Part shown: positions 45,479 through 54,374 of the stretch, piece by piece | Layout of the letters: every line of letters starts with the position of its first letter | How positions within the stretch are numbered: the stretch's first letter is position 1 | Source: Arenibacter palladensis | GTDB lineage: Bacteria; Bacteroidota; Bacteroidia; Flavobacteriales; Flavobacteriaceae | Length of the DNA: 64,000 nucleotides | NCBI RefSeq assembly: GCF_900129275.1 | Contig: NZ_FQUX01000007.1 | Location: 186,001 to 250,000 of the forward strand | Direction: 5' to 3' | Position numbers and translations under genes: made by a program | Notes under the pieces: model-generated | What the model was told of the DNA's origin: nothing | The model's database searches: none | Seen by the model: only the letters and a program-made list of their open reading frames with translations

Positions 45479-46669
45479 TTAAGAGGATATATGAAGTCCT
45501 GAAGGCAGTACCTCTGGAACTTTTGGTTTAAATGATTCGTCGGTCAGGGTTTTGAGAAAATCTACTAAACGGTCCAATTCGTAATCGGTTAAGTTGGGTT
45601 CCCATATGTGCCAATGGATCAGTAAGTTCTCGCCATCAGGTGCCGCATGGCCCCGACCGTCCGTATAAAATTGAACGGTTTCACGAAGGGTTTTAAATCT
45701 TCCCGAGTGCATATAAGGGGCGGTTTGTGCTATATTTCTTAGACTGGGAACCTTAAAGGCCCCTCTTAAGCTTTTGTCATTAAAGGGAATTTCCGCTCCG
45801 GGATCTATTGGTAATCCGTCTGGTTCTGGAGTTCCGATTACAGCAAATTGTTGGTTGGTAAATAGGGGCGGGGTGTGGCACTCTGCACAGCGAGCCACGA
45901 AAGATCTAAATATATTAAGTCCTTCTATTTCGTTTTTGTTCAGGGCTCCGTCATAGCCATGTGCATATTGGTCATATTTACTGTTCAAGGAAACCAAGGA
46001 CGATTGGAAGGCCGCAATGGCGTTGGTGATTTCCTTGAGCAAAATGGGCTCATCCTTAAGCCTGTTGGGATACGCCTCTGCAAATAATTTTTTATAATTT
46101 TCAATATCATTGATGGTCCTGAGTAAATTTTCTGGTGTATTTCCCATTTCTATCTCGGAAAACAATGGTTCCAGCATTTGCTCTTCCAAGGTCGAGGCAC
46201 GACCGTCCCAAAAGAGCTTTTTTAGATAGCCGACATTATAAAGGGACGGTGCGGCCCTTTTCAATTTATTATTATCTATACCACGGCTAACTGCGAGTCC
46301 ATCACTTAATCCTTTGTTGGGATCGTGACATGAGGCACAGGAGACGGTTTGATCGGCAGACAGAACAGGGTCAAAAAACAAATACCTTCCCAAATCAATT
46401 TCCTGTGGAGAAAAACCATCCCTAATTTCCGGTAAGGCCGATTTTAGACCGCCTACACCGGCCTTGTTGGTTGTAGGGTATTGACTATATAGGTTTTTTG
46501 CAATGCACTCATTGTTTTCGTTCAGCTTAAATCCAGGTGGACAGGAGCTTTTTAAAAGGGGAACGGGATAATAGCTTGAAGGTCTTTGGCCCGCAAAAAA
46601 TGCCAATGCCAAGATTCCTAGAATTACCACTGGTAGAATTGCTTTTAAAATGACCTTACTTTTTATCAT
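45479..46669 (-). CDS. Dihaem cytochrome c peroxidase (CcpA/MauG family)
   Basis: A 396-residue periplasmic protein with an N-terminal anchor (AILPVVILGILALAFFAG). Two haem sites are present: C111-A-S-C114-H115 and C261-A-E-C264-H265, with GRYLFFDPVLSADQTVSC and LRNIAQTAPYMHSGRFKTL as family marks. It reduces hydrogen peroxide or, as in MauG-like members, oxidises a protein or organic substrate. First gene of the probable operon peroxidase, beta-helix/cytochrome, SusC, SusD, PKD. A regulatory gap of 235 bp separates it from the LytTR gene. Confidence 0.92.
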   Translation of the reverse strand: MIKSKVILKAILPVVILGILALAFFAGQRPSSYYPVPLLKSSCPPGFKLNENNECIAKNLYSQYPTTNKAGVGGLKSALPEIRDGFSPQEIDLGRYLFFDPVLSADQTVSCASCHDPNKGLSDGLAVSRGIDNNKLKRAAPSLYNVGYLKKLFWDGRASTLEEQMLEPLFSEIEMGNTPENLLRTINDIENYKKLFAEAYPNRLKDEPILLKEITNAIAAFQSSLVSLNSKYDQYAHGYDGALNKNEIEGLNIFRSFVARCAECHTPPLFTNQQFAVIGTPEPDGLPIDPGAEIPFNDKSLRGAFKVPSLRNIAQTAPYMHSGRFKTLRETVQFYTDGRGHAAPDGENLLIHWHIWEPNLTDYELDRLVDFLKTLTDESFKPKVPEVLPSGLHISS

Positions 46670-46904
46670 TTGGTCTTAATTTATACTTCAGTTGTTCAAT
46701 GATATTTAGGACTGTATATGTGCCAGGTCACATTAGGGTTTAATTACCACATTTGAACTAACAGGTCTCACTTGTATATGGAAACAGATGTGTGATACCC
46801 CGTTCATTGGTATAGGCAGATACACTATTGGTACAAATTAACAACGGTGTTTCAACTAACTATTATGTCTACTATACTTTGTGATGAAATATCCCTATTT
46901 GGGA
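46670..46904. promoter_or_regulatory. Putative control region of the peroxidase/SusC/D operon, with direct repeats
   Basis: The 235-bp gap between the LytTR gene and the peroxidase contains two direct repeats, CAGGTCACATT (46724-46734) and CAGGTCTCACTT (46762-46773), and two copies of TGTATATG (46713-46720 and 46773-46780). They lie within about 110 bp of the peroxidase start. LytTR proteins bind paired direct repeats, so these are candidate sites. No clear -7 element is seen. Confidence 0.35.
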
Positions 46905-47762
46905 TTAATGGGACATTTTTTTTGGTTGTAGTATTTTTTCAAACTCGGTCTTGTAACCAAATGAAACAGGAATTTTTTCCTCTGGGATATATTGGATATT
47001 AAGGGCGTACCCTTTTTTAGTTTTCTTTGCGGAGTTAATGTATACCGTATTGACCATATAGGACCTATGGACGCGGATTACCTTAGGGTCTGAGATAATT
47101 TCATCCAACTCCTTGAAACTCATTCTAATAAGTTCCTTGTTGATTTTTTCTCCCGTAAAGTAAAAGAGTTCCAGATAATTACCTGCAGATTTGATATACA
47201 ATAATTGGTTGTATTTTATGGCCAATACCACCTTATTGTTTTCTCCATGTAGAATCAATAATTCACTGTTCCCTTCGGTGCCTGTATTTTTTATGTTGTA
47301 CTGAATTTCTTCTTTGAAGGAGGATAATTTTTGTTTGATTTGGGCATACCACAAAAACAGTGTATAGGGCACCACCACTACTAAACCTATTTGCCAAAAG
47401 GTAAGCAGGAATTCCGAAATTTGTTCTTGAAGTGTTCGCATGGGCGGACTATAGGCAATCTCGAATATAATGGCCATTAATCCCATTTCCATAAGTCCCC
47501 ATGGGAGTAAGCTATAGATTTTAAATCTTTTGGGACCAAAAATTGTACGAAGTATAAACTGGGTAAAAATAAGTACACTAAAGCCTATAAGGATAAACTC
47601 CCAATAATAATTTTCGCCCCATTTATTAATGTTGTAAGGTGCATATATATTGATGAAAATGAAAGAATACAGACTAATAAAGCCGATCAATAAAAGTTTG
47701 CTTCCAGGGGAATCCAGATAGGGGATTTCCTGTTTTAATATTGCTTCTATACGCTTCCTCAT
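46905..47762 (-). CDS. Membrane-bound LytTR transcriptional regulator
   Basis: A 285-residue protein: four hydrophobic helices in the first 140 residues (LLLIGFISLYSFIFINIY, FILIGFSVLIFTQFIL, GLMEMGLMAIIFEIAY, WQIGLVVVVPYTLFLWY), then a short linker and a LytTR DNA-binding domain (about 185-280; YIKSAGNYLELFY, VIRVHRSYMVN, IPVSFGYK). It has no receiver or kinase, so it is a one-component membrane regulator. It is upstream of and on the same strand as the peroxidase operon and is its most likely controller; the signal is unknown. Confidence 0.9.
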   Translation of the reverse strand: MRKRIEAILKQEIPYLDSPGSKLLLIGFISLYSFIFINIYAPYNINKWGENYYWEFILIGFSVLIFTQFILRTIFGPKRFKIYSLLPWGLMEMGLMAIIFEIAYSPPMRTLQEQISEFLLTFWQIGLVVVVPYTLFLWYAQIKQKLSSFKEEIQYNIKNTGTEGNSELLILHGENNKVVLAIKYNQLLYIKSAGNYLELFYFTGEKINKELIRMSFKELDEIISDPKVIRVHRSYMVNTVYINSAKKTKKGYALNIQYIPEEKIPVSFGYKTEFEKILQPKKMSH

Positions 47763-48199
47763 ATGTTGGACCGGTTACAAAAACAAGACATGGTAATTAA
47801 TGGTTTTAATGGTTGGGTTATTTTGCTACTTCGAATCTAATGAAAATAGTTTTTATAGGAATGCCCTCACGAAATTATCTTTTTAAAACGGGTTTTTGAT
47901 TTTACTCTTTAGTTGGGATTTGAATGCTCTGACGCTTGCCTGCCGTAACGGAACGGGCGGTCCTGCATGTTCTATTAGACGGGTGTTGAAGTGTTTTTAG
48001 TAGTTTTCTTCCGATGCTTTATGGGCCAGACATTGCTGGCAAACAGGCTTGAGCCGAGGCAATTGACTTTTAATCAAGCTGTATTCCAGTTTACCAATAA
48101 TAGGTGAAATTCAGGCTGATCATAAAGCCGAAGGGTGGTGCAGTAAACAATTGAGCACAATTTCATAAATCATCCCTCGACAGATAGAACGATTGTATT
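47763..48199. other. Intergenic region with relic-like coding scrap downstream of dnaE
   Basis: A 437-bp gap, locally richer in G+C than other gaps. A minus-strand frame without a start, ending with TAA at 47902-47904, spells SVTAGKRQSIQIPTKE near its end. Such text without an intact gene suggests a decayed gene end or a dispersed repeat. A small stem GCCAG/CTGGC lies near 48025-48040. No promoter or full gene is evident. Confidence 0.35.
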
Positions 48200-51100
48200 T
48201 TATTTGTTATCGGAATTCTGTCTCAATACACTCGTTTTCATATCGGCATACCTAGGATCTGGAATATAATCTTGTTTTTGCATTTTTATGACCTCTATGC
48301 TCAAGAAGCCAAATTCGCTTACTACTTTTCCATAAAAGCGATAAATACCTCTTCCCCTAAAGAAATATTTAGCGGCTATTGGCGGAAAAAGAACGGTGTC
48401 AAATACTTCCCCGTGTTGATCTACCAAGGTGGCAAAATTCATACGGGTTCCCTGATGGGTCCTAGTATTTTTTACGGTCACAAGATATCCGTAAATATCA
48501 ATATTCTTGCCCAGATAGGCTTCCAGGTCCCTTTTGCCATTGGTGTTGCTGGGTGGCTCTGCCAAAATATTGAACGGACTGCAAAGGGTAAACCCCATTA
48601 GTTCCAATTGTGTAAAGGCCATTTCCAAATCGGTGACGTATAATTTAGGGATTTCAAAGTGTTGGTGGGAAGCATTAAATAATTTAGGGTGGTCCAATTT
48701 GGTGTTTTTGGATAGTGAAAGATGAGCTTGCCATAACAGTTCGTGTTTATTTATCCCTGTAAATGCAAAGGCGTCTATTCTGATAAGGATACTCAATTGT
48801 TCTACGGATATGTAGACTCTATCCAAAAAATTGGTCAAGGATAAAAATGGACCATTGGTTGTCCTTTCAGTTATAATGCGCTCTACCACTTTTCCTTCCA
48901 AATCTCTGAGGTACATATACCCCAAGTATATTTCTTTCCCATAAATGCAATTGCCCATAAAGCTTTTGTTTATACAGGGAGAATGAATTTCGGCCCCTAA
49001 CATGCGTGCTTCGTGTATATAAAATTCGGCACTATAGAAACCACCTCCATTGTTAAGCACGGCTACCATATATTCAAAAGGGTAGTACGCCTTTAGAAAT
49101 AAGGTCTGATAACTTTCAACTGCATAGGAGGCAGAATGTCCTTTGGCGAAGGCGTATCCTGCAAAACTCGCAACCTGGTCCCATATTTCGAAAATAAGCG
49201 GATCGTTATACCCTTTATTTCTGCAATTATCCACGAACTTGTCCTTCACTTTTTGGAATTCCTCCCTGGAACGAAACTTACCGCTCATACCTCGCCTAAG
49301 GACATCGGCCTCACCAAGGGTTAGATCGGCAAAATAGTGGGCCACCTTAATTACATCCTCCTGATACACCATCACACCATAGGTTTCCGGCATAATGGAC
49401 AACATCACCGGATGTGCCCTTTCCTTGGCACGTTGTGGATCCCGATGGCGTAATATGTACTCCCGCATCATACCACTTTTGGCCACTCCGGGGCGTATTA
49501 TGGAACTGGCGGCTACCAAACCCAAATAATTATCCACCTCCAGTTTCTTTAACAACATTCGCATTGCCGGGGATTCAACATAAAAGCAGCCCATACATTG
49601 GGCGCTTTTGACCATTTTGTTGATGTTGGGGTCATTTTTAAAATGGGTAACATCATGTATATCAATGTTGCTAATTTCTTCAGGTTGATTATAGCTTATG
49701 ATTTCCAAGGTCTCTTCAATTTTGGCCAGACCGCGTTGGGATAGGATGTCGAACTTAAAGAGACCAACATCTTCCGCTATCACCATATCAAATTGTGTAG
49801 TAGGATAACCTTTGGGAGGGAGGTGGGTGGCTGAAAAATAATGAATGGGTTTTTCGGTTATGAGGATGCCACCGGCATGGATACTTAAATAATTGGGCAT
49901 CCCTTTTAACAATTGCCCGTACTTAAGGACCAATAGGGCAACCTTGTCCAATTCCGAAACATTATATTTTCTATCGCATAGAACATCTATTTCCTCTTTG
50001 GGTAGTCCAAACACCTTGCCGAGTTCCCGTACAACCCCTTTTTCCTGAAAGGTTACATAGGTTCCCAAGAGTGTAACGTTGGGGAAACGCTCAAAGATAT
50101 ATTGGGTCATGGCCTCGCGGTCTTTCCATGAAAAGTCTATATCAAAATCTGGAGGGTTTACACGGTATAGATTAATAAAACGCTCAAAATACAAGTCTAG
50201 TTCAATGGGGTCTACATCGGTAATGTGAAGTAAATAGGCTACTATACTATTGGCCCCACTTCCCCGTCCCACATAAAAAAAGCCCTGTTTTCTGGCATGT
50301 GAAACTATATCCCAATTAATTAAAAAGTAGGATACAAATCCCATTTTCTTTATCAAGTCCAATTCCTTTTGGAGACGATCCAGAATTACCTTATCTATTT
50401 TGATGTGTTTGTATCTTTCTGGTAATCCTTTTTGACACAATTCTTCCAATAGGGCCTCGTCCTTTTTAGTGTCACCTAGATATGTAACAAGATTTTGGGG
50501 CTTTCTGTCTTCTGAGAAATCAAAATAAATATTGCAGGACCCCATTAATCGCTCGGTGTTTTCCAAAATAAATCGATATTCGGAAAAAGCGGATAACAGG
50601 TCATCCAAGGGAAGCATTTTCTCATCAGGATCAGCTTCCTCGCTTTGGGACAATTTACTTAAGAGGATGTTGTTGTCTATGGCGCGAAGCAGCCTGTGAG
50701 CATTAAAGTCGCGTTTATTTCTGAAAGTAACAGCTTGTTGAACCACCAATTTATCCCTATGATCCAATATTTTGGTAAACGGCAACCTCCTTAGATCTTT
50801 GATGGATATGCCTATAAACTCGTGCTCCAAAAAGGAATCCTGTTTATTCTGTAATACTTTTTCGAACGGATATATTACAAATGCATCATTAAAAACAGGA
50901 GCTCGGGATTCAATTTTTTTATCATGATGCAAATGTTCGGACAGGAAATTGTTCAACTCTTGGTATCCATTGTTGTTTTTGGCCAAACCAACAAAACAGG
51001 GATCTATCCCGTTTCTAAAGTCGATTCCCACGATAGGTTTAATGCCCTTTTCCTGTGCCTTTCTTACAAAGTTCAATCCTGCCGAGGTGTTATTGATATC

Positions 51101-51208
51101 GGTAAGCGCCAAATGATGTACCTGGTTTTTTTCGGCCAATTCCAAGAGTTCCACTTCGGACATGGTTCCGAAGCGAAGGCTGTAATATGTATGGCAGTTT
51201 AGGTACAT
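48200..51208 (-). CDS. Error-prone-type DNA polymerase III alpha subunit (DnaE2/ImuC-like)
   Basis: A 1002-residue family C DNA polymerase, about 150-450 residues shorter than a replicative Bacteroidota DnaE. The N-terminal PHP domain begins MYLNCHTYYSLRFGTMSE, with Asn for the first His of the HxH pair, and ALTDINN lacks the usual His; so PHP metal-dependent proofreading is doubtful. The polymerase core has both catalytic Asp residues in PDFDIDF and the third in LFKFDILSQRGLAKIE. A C-terminal OB-fold (IDIYGYLVTVKNTRTHQG) follows. Such enzymes act in damage tolerance, usually beside a Y-family polymerase gene (imuB/dinB); no such partner is in this window. Start ATG at 51206-51208. Confidence 0.9.
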   Translation of the reverse strand: MYLNCHTYYSLRFGTMSEVELLELAEKNQVHHLALTDINNTSAGLNFVRKAQEKGIKPIVGIDFRNGIDPCFVGLAKNNNGYQELNNFLSEHLHHDKKIESRAPVFNDAFVIYPFEKVLQNKQDSFLEHEFIGISIKDLRRLPFTKILDHRDKLVVQQAVTFRNKRDFNAHRLLRAIDNNILLSKLSQSEEADPDEKMLPLDDLLSAFSEYRFILENTERLMGSCNIYFDFSEDRKPQNLVTYLGDTKKDEALLEELCQKGLPERYKHIKIDKVILDRLQKELDLIKKMGFVSYFLINWDIVSHARKQGFFYVGRGSGANSIVAYLLHITDVDPIELDLYFERFINLYRVNPPDFDIDFSWKDREAMTQYIFERFPNVTLLGTYVTFQEKGVVRELGKVFGLPKEEIDVLCDRKYNVSELDKVALLVLKYGQLLKGMPNYLSIHAGGILITEKPIHYFSATHLPPKGYPTTQFDMVIAEDVGLFKFDILSQRGLAKIEETLEIISYNQPEEISNIDIHDVTHFKNDPNINKMVKSAQCMGCFYVESPAMRMLLKKLEVDNYLGLVAASSIIRPGVAKSGMMREYILRHRDPQRAKERAHPVMLSIMPETYGVMVYQEDVIKVAHYFADLTLGEADVLRRGMSGKFRSREEFQKVKDKFVDNCRNKGYNDPLIFEIWDQVASFAGYAFAKGHSASYAVESYQTLFLKAYYPFEYMVAVLNNGGGFYSAEFYIHEARMLGAEIHSPCINKSFMGNCIYGKEIYLGYMYLRDLEGKVVERIITERTTNGPFLSLTNFLDRVYISVEQLSILIRIDAFAFTGINKHELLWQAHLSLSKNTKLDHPKLFNASHQHFEIPKLYVTDLEMAFTQLELMGFTLCSPFNILAEPPSNTNGKRDLEAYLGKNIDIYGYLVTVKNTRTHQGTRMNFATLVDQHGEVFDTVLFPPIAAKYFFRGRGIYRFYGKVVSEFGFLSIEVIKMQKQDYIPDPRYADMKTSVLRQNSDNK

Positions 51209-51539
51209 ATTTTGACGTTGAAATGAAAGTCACGGTATTGGACGTTGGAACAAGGATTTTACTTGGAATTTAATACAAATGCCCTGCTGCATATGTCTTT
51301 AAAATATAATGGGCATACCGTGTATATAACATGGGCCATTAACAATAAAATTAAGCTTGTGAATCCGCTTAATTCCTAAAGCTAAAGATAAGGCTTATTG
51401 AGCCATTTTGTCGTTTGCTTGCGATTTTTAACTCCCTTTTGCGCCTAATCAAATGGCCGTGGATTAACGTTAGGCATATAGAGAAAAGTCGGGGCCCACT
51501 GCTTCATGGGCTAGTGGAAAACCAATAGCTTATATTAAA
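51209..51539. other. Intergenic region between lptD end and dnaE start
   Basis: A 331-bp gap. It holds a likely terminator (51349-51374), a GCCTAA/TTAGGC inverted repeat (51439-51470 area) and the unseen dnaE promoter. No LexA-like box or ORF stands out. Confidence 0.4.
51349..51374 (-). terminator. Probable terminator of lptD
   Basis: AATTAAGC pairs with GCTTAATT around a 10-nt loop. On the minus strand TTTTATTG follows. It lies 165 bp beyond the lptD stop, and the stem is AT-rich, so confidence is moderate. Confidence 0.5.
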
Positions 51540-54245
51540 TTAGTTCCGTTTGCTCCGGTTTTCCCATTTAAGATCTTGTAGTATGGAGCTTTTTATTCCT
51601 ATGAAGAAATACCAACGTTTATAGGTTCCGAAGGGAGTCCAGTTAAAGTTCATTCTAAAACTTTTAAGGTCCCTCTCGAACCGTAATTGGGTAAGGGTAA
51701 ATCCTTTGTTTTTGAAATCATAACCGGAAGAACCACCAATTTTCCACCTCGGGGAAAGTTGTATGTTCCCGGAAAACATTAGGGAATGGCTGCCAATGGT
51801 ATTTTGTCTATTGGAATTACTGTAATTAACTGCATATGCCAATCTAAGATCCCATGGCAATTTTGTACCATAAACCGGATTTTCCACGTCTTCGGAATCC
51901 TTGTCCCTTTCGTCTTCCGGTCTATTTTCGTTAAAGTCGTTGGCCCTTCCAAACAGATCGTCATCCCTACCACCGCTTGCTGCTACATAATCGTATTCAT
52001 CTTTCTTGTCCTCTTTCTTTTCATCTTTCTTTTTTCCAAAAGTTTCACTACTAAGGGAGTAGCTAAGATTGGCTCTTGCGGTTGTAAGCCTAAACAGGCT
52101 TCCTCCGTTGTCCACATTGAAGGTGTTTATACGGGTTCCATTGTTATCTATGGCATAGGGGTCCAAACTGGCACCAAAGTTAATAGCCATTTTATTGTTG
52201 AGGATGTTGGTTCCACCACTTAGGTTCAATGGACTTAACTTTAATGAATCTGCTTCAAAATTATATCCGGTCGATAAGTTAAGATTACTTAACAGCGATA
52301 TTTTTTTCGGTTTGGTAGCCGTGGAATCTTTGTCGCGCACCTTGGCCTCAAATTGATTGCCCAAGGAAAAGCTCATTGAACTGGATTTGTTTAGGCCTGG
52401 TGCACCGTTCAATGTACCTTCGAAACGGCTATAGAGCTCCAATTCATCATCGGCACCAATATAGCTGTCATAATATTGATCGAATGAGGGGGTGTAGCCA
52501 TAACTGACAGATGGCCTCATTACGTGTCTAATGGCCTGTATTTTTTTATCCTCCCCAAAGTTTACCAAACCGTATAAAGTGGTCCCGATACTGGCACTAA
52601 AGTTATAGGTGCCATAGCGGTCAAATCCATTGATGGTATCCGTTACAACTTCACTTTTGGTATCCGAGTCATAACCCCTTTCATAAGTTTCAATGGCCCA
52701 AACGTCCTCATAGGAACCGCCCACGCTTACGCTAAAATGTTTGGCTACTTTAAAATTGGTACTCAGGGGAATAGTGTTTCGGGCGCCAAAACGTGTATTA
52801 TCGAACATTCTACCCGTCAAGAAATCATCCTCAGTTGTAGTAATACTATTTCTTGCGTTTAGGTTATATTGAAAGTTTACATTTTGAATGATTCCTTTTT
52901 TTATGCCTTCACGTGGTGCGAAAGGAAATATTCGTTCCATACTGGCTTGCAAAGTAGGCAAGGTAACATCAACTACCCCTGTGTTGGTGTTTTGGTTATG
53001 CGTGGCCGTTAAGCTTAGGTTTACGGACGGATATTCCGGGAACGTCTTGGAGTATGATATGGAGGATGATAAATTGTTTACCTGGGTATTGGGCAGGTTC
53101 TGTTGCAACAGGGAATTCCTGTAATAGGAACTACTACCCAGGTTTACCGAGGCTTGAAACCTGGAATTTGGATTGCTTTTGGCATCCTGGGCATGCGAAA
53201 CTTGGATATTGTATATGGTAGATCTACTGTAATCGCTAAATCCTTTTTGACTGGTGACCAGGTTTTCGTATCTAAAATTTACATTCCCTCTATACTTATA
53301 TCTTTTACTGTATACGGATTGGGTTCTAAATCCATAACTACCGTTGGTATATAGATCTCCCGTAAGGGTAAGGTCTACATAATCGTTTATGGGAACATAG
53401 TACCCACCGTTTTGCAAGAAATATCCTCGGTCAGGGTCGCTCCCAAAAGTGGGCATCATGACTCCGGCAGTTCTGCCAACAGTCAAAGGGAAATAGGCAA
53501 ATGGAAGTGCCACGGGGGTAGGTACGTCGGCTATATACAGGTTGCTGAATCCGGCAATTACCTTTTTTTGTGGTACAAATTTGGCCTTTTTTACGCGGAT
53601 GTAGTAATCAGGATTTACGGTGTCCTTAGAGGTTGTTAACTTGCCCTCACTAAGGAAATAAACGGAATCGTTTTCTTTTTTGGTAATCTCTGCATAGACC
53701 TTCATGGCATCACTGCCCAACTGGCCCAAACCTGCCTGTTGTTCCGTTCTGGAGTTCCATATAATAGCCTTTTGGGTGTCAAAATTAAACCTTATGGAGT
53801 CTGGAATTACTTCATTTGTACCCTGTTTAAAAAATGGTAATTGGGTATAATTTCCTAAGGAATCTTTTAGGCGTCCTGCATAGACTTCATTCTTTACATA
53901 GTCCATAATAATGATTCCAGCCTTTAATTCTGTATCTTGGTAATAGAGCTCGGCTTCGTTATAAAGATAAATTTTTTGATCTTTTTGACTCATCTTCACA
54001 TAATCCTTGGCCTTGTATTTTATTTTGTCCAGGAGAAGTGGTTTTTTACCGTTTAAAGAGTCTACTTTTGTAGTATCCTTCAGAAGAGTATCCTGCAATT
54101 TAGGATCCGGCATAAGGGGCGCTTTTATAGTGTCCCTAAAAGCAACAATAGGTAGGGACTTAATTTGGTCTTCTTGGGCAGATGCAGTAAATGCACCATA
54201 TAATAGGAGCAATAGGAAAAGTACATGATGTTTATTTGATTGCAA
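51540..54245 (-). CDS. lptD: LPS-assembly outer-membrane protein LptD
   Basis: A 901-residue protein. Start TTG at 54243-54245 gives MQSNKHHVLFLLLLLYGAFTASAQ, a good signal peptide; no ATG or GTG exists between the preceding in-frame stop and the hydrophobic core. An OstA-like beta-jellyroll (about 70-260; KIYLYNEAELYYQDTELKAG) precedes a large barrel with FAYFPLTVGRTAGVMMPTFGSD, the hallmark of LptD in Bacteroidota, and ends in a strand-rich C-terminus. It inserts lipopolysaccharide in the outer leaflet with LptE. Divergent from the amidase gene; the arrangement of lptD next to the amidase and MCE genes is usual in Flavobacteriaceae. Confidence 0.88.
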   Translation of the reverse strand: MQSNKHHVLFLLLLLYGAFTASAQEDQIKSLPIVAFRDTIKAPLMPDPKLQDTLLKDTTKVDSLNGKKPLLLDKIKYKAKDYVKMSQKDQKIYLYNEAELYYQDTELKAGIIIMDYVKNEVYAGRLKDSLGNYTQLPFFKQGTNEVIPDSIRFNFDTQKAIIWNSRTEQQAGLGQLGSDAMKVYAEITKKENDSVYFLSEGKLTTSKDTVNPDYYIRVKKAKFVPQKKVIAGFSNLYIADVPTPVALPFAYFPLTVGRTAGVMMPTFGSDPDRGYFLQNGGYYVPINDYVDLTLTGDLYTNGSYGFRTQSVYSKRYKYRGNVNFRYENLVTSQKGFSDYSRSTIYNIQVSHAQDAKSNPNSRFQASVNLGSSSYYRNSLLQQNLPNTQVNNLSSSISYSKTFPEYPSVNLSLTATHNQNTNTGVVDVTLPTLQASMERIFPFAPREGIKKGIIQNVNFQYNLNARNSITTTEDDFLTGRMFDNTRFGARNTIPLSTNFKVAKHFSVSVGGSYEDVWAIETYERGYDSDTKSEVVTDTINGFDRYGTYNFSASIGTTLYGLVNFGEDKKIQAIRHVMRPSVSYGYTPSFDQYYDSYIGADDELELYSRFEGTLNGAPGLNKSSSMSFSLGNQFEAKVRDKDSTATKPKKISLLSNLNLSTGYNFEADSLKLSPLNLSGGTNILNNKMAINFGASLDPYAIDNNGTRINTFNVDNGGSLFRLTTARANLSYSLSSETFGKKKDEKKEDKKDEYDYVAASGGRDDDLFGRANDFNENRPEDERDKDSEDVENPVYGTKLPWDLRLAYAVNYSNSNRQNTIGSHSLMFSGNIQLSPRWKIGGSSGYDFKNKGFTLTQLRFERDLKSFRMNFNWTPFGTYKRWYFFIGIKSSILQDLKWENRSKRN

Positions 54246-54290
54246 AGCTATATATCCTATTTTTGTAACGGTTTAGCTACATTTTGGGTT

Positions 54291-54298
54291 CAAACTTA
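54291..54298 (-). promoter_or_regulatory. Candidate -7 element for lptD
   Basis: CAAACTTA on the plus strand reads TAAGTTTG on the minus strand, a full match to TAnnTTTG. It lies about 45 bp before the lptD TTG start. No -33 partner at 19-21 nt is seen. Confidence 0.4.
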
Positions 54299-54307
54299 CA
54301 TATATTT

Positions 54308-54341
54308 TTTGTTCCGCTTGTAGGGTATTGCGATAAATTTA
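54308..54341 (+). promoter_or_regulatory. Candidate promoter for the amidase gene
   Basis: TTTG (54308-54311), a 22-nt spacer, and TAAATTTA (54334-54341; 7 of 8 to TAnnTTTG counted with free positions). The expected start is about 30 nt before the ATG at 54375. It is interleaved with the lptD element in the divergent gap. Confidence 0.4.
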
Positions 54342-54374
54342 ACCTAATTAAAAGATCAAATTATCTCTAGTTAT

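Noticed and set aside
51436-51475. GCCTAA...GTTAGGC inverted repeat resembling an integron attC core
   Set aside because: Only 6 bp pair, the R'' box lacks the AAC end, and no integrase or cassette array is present; probably chance.
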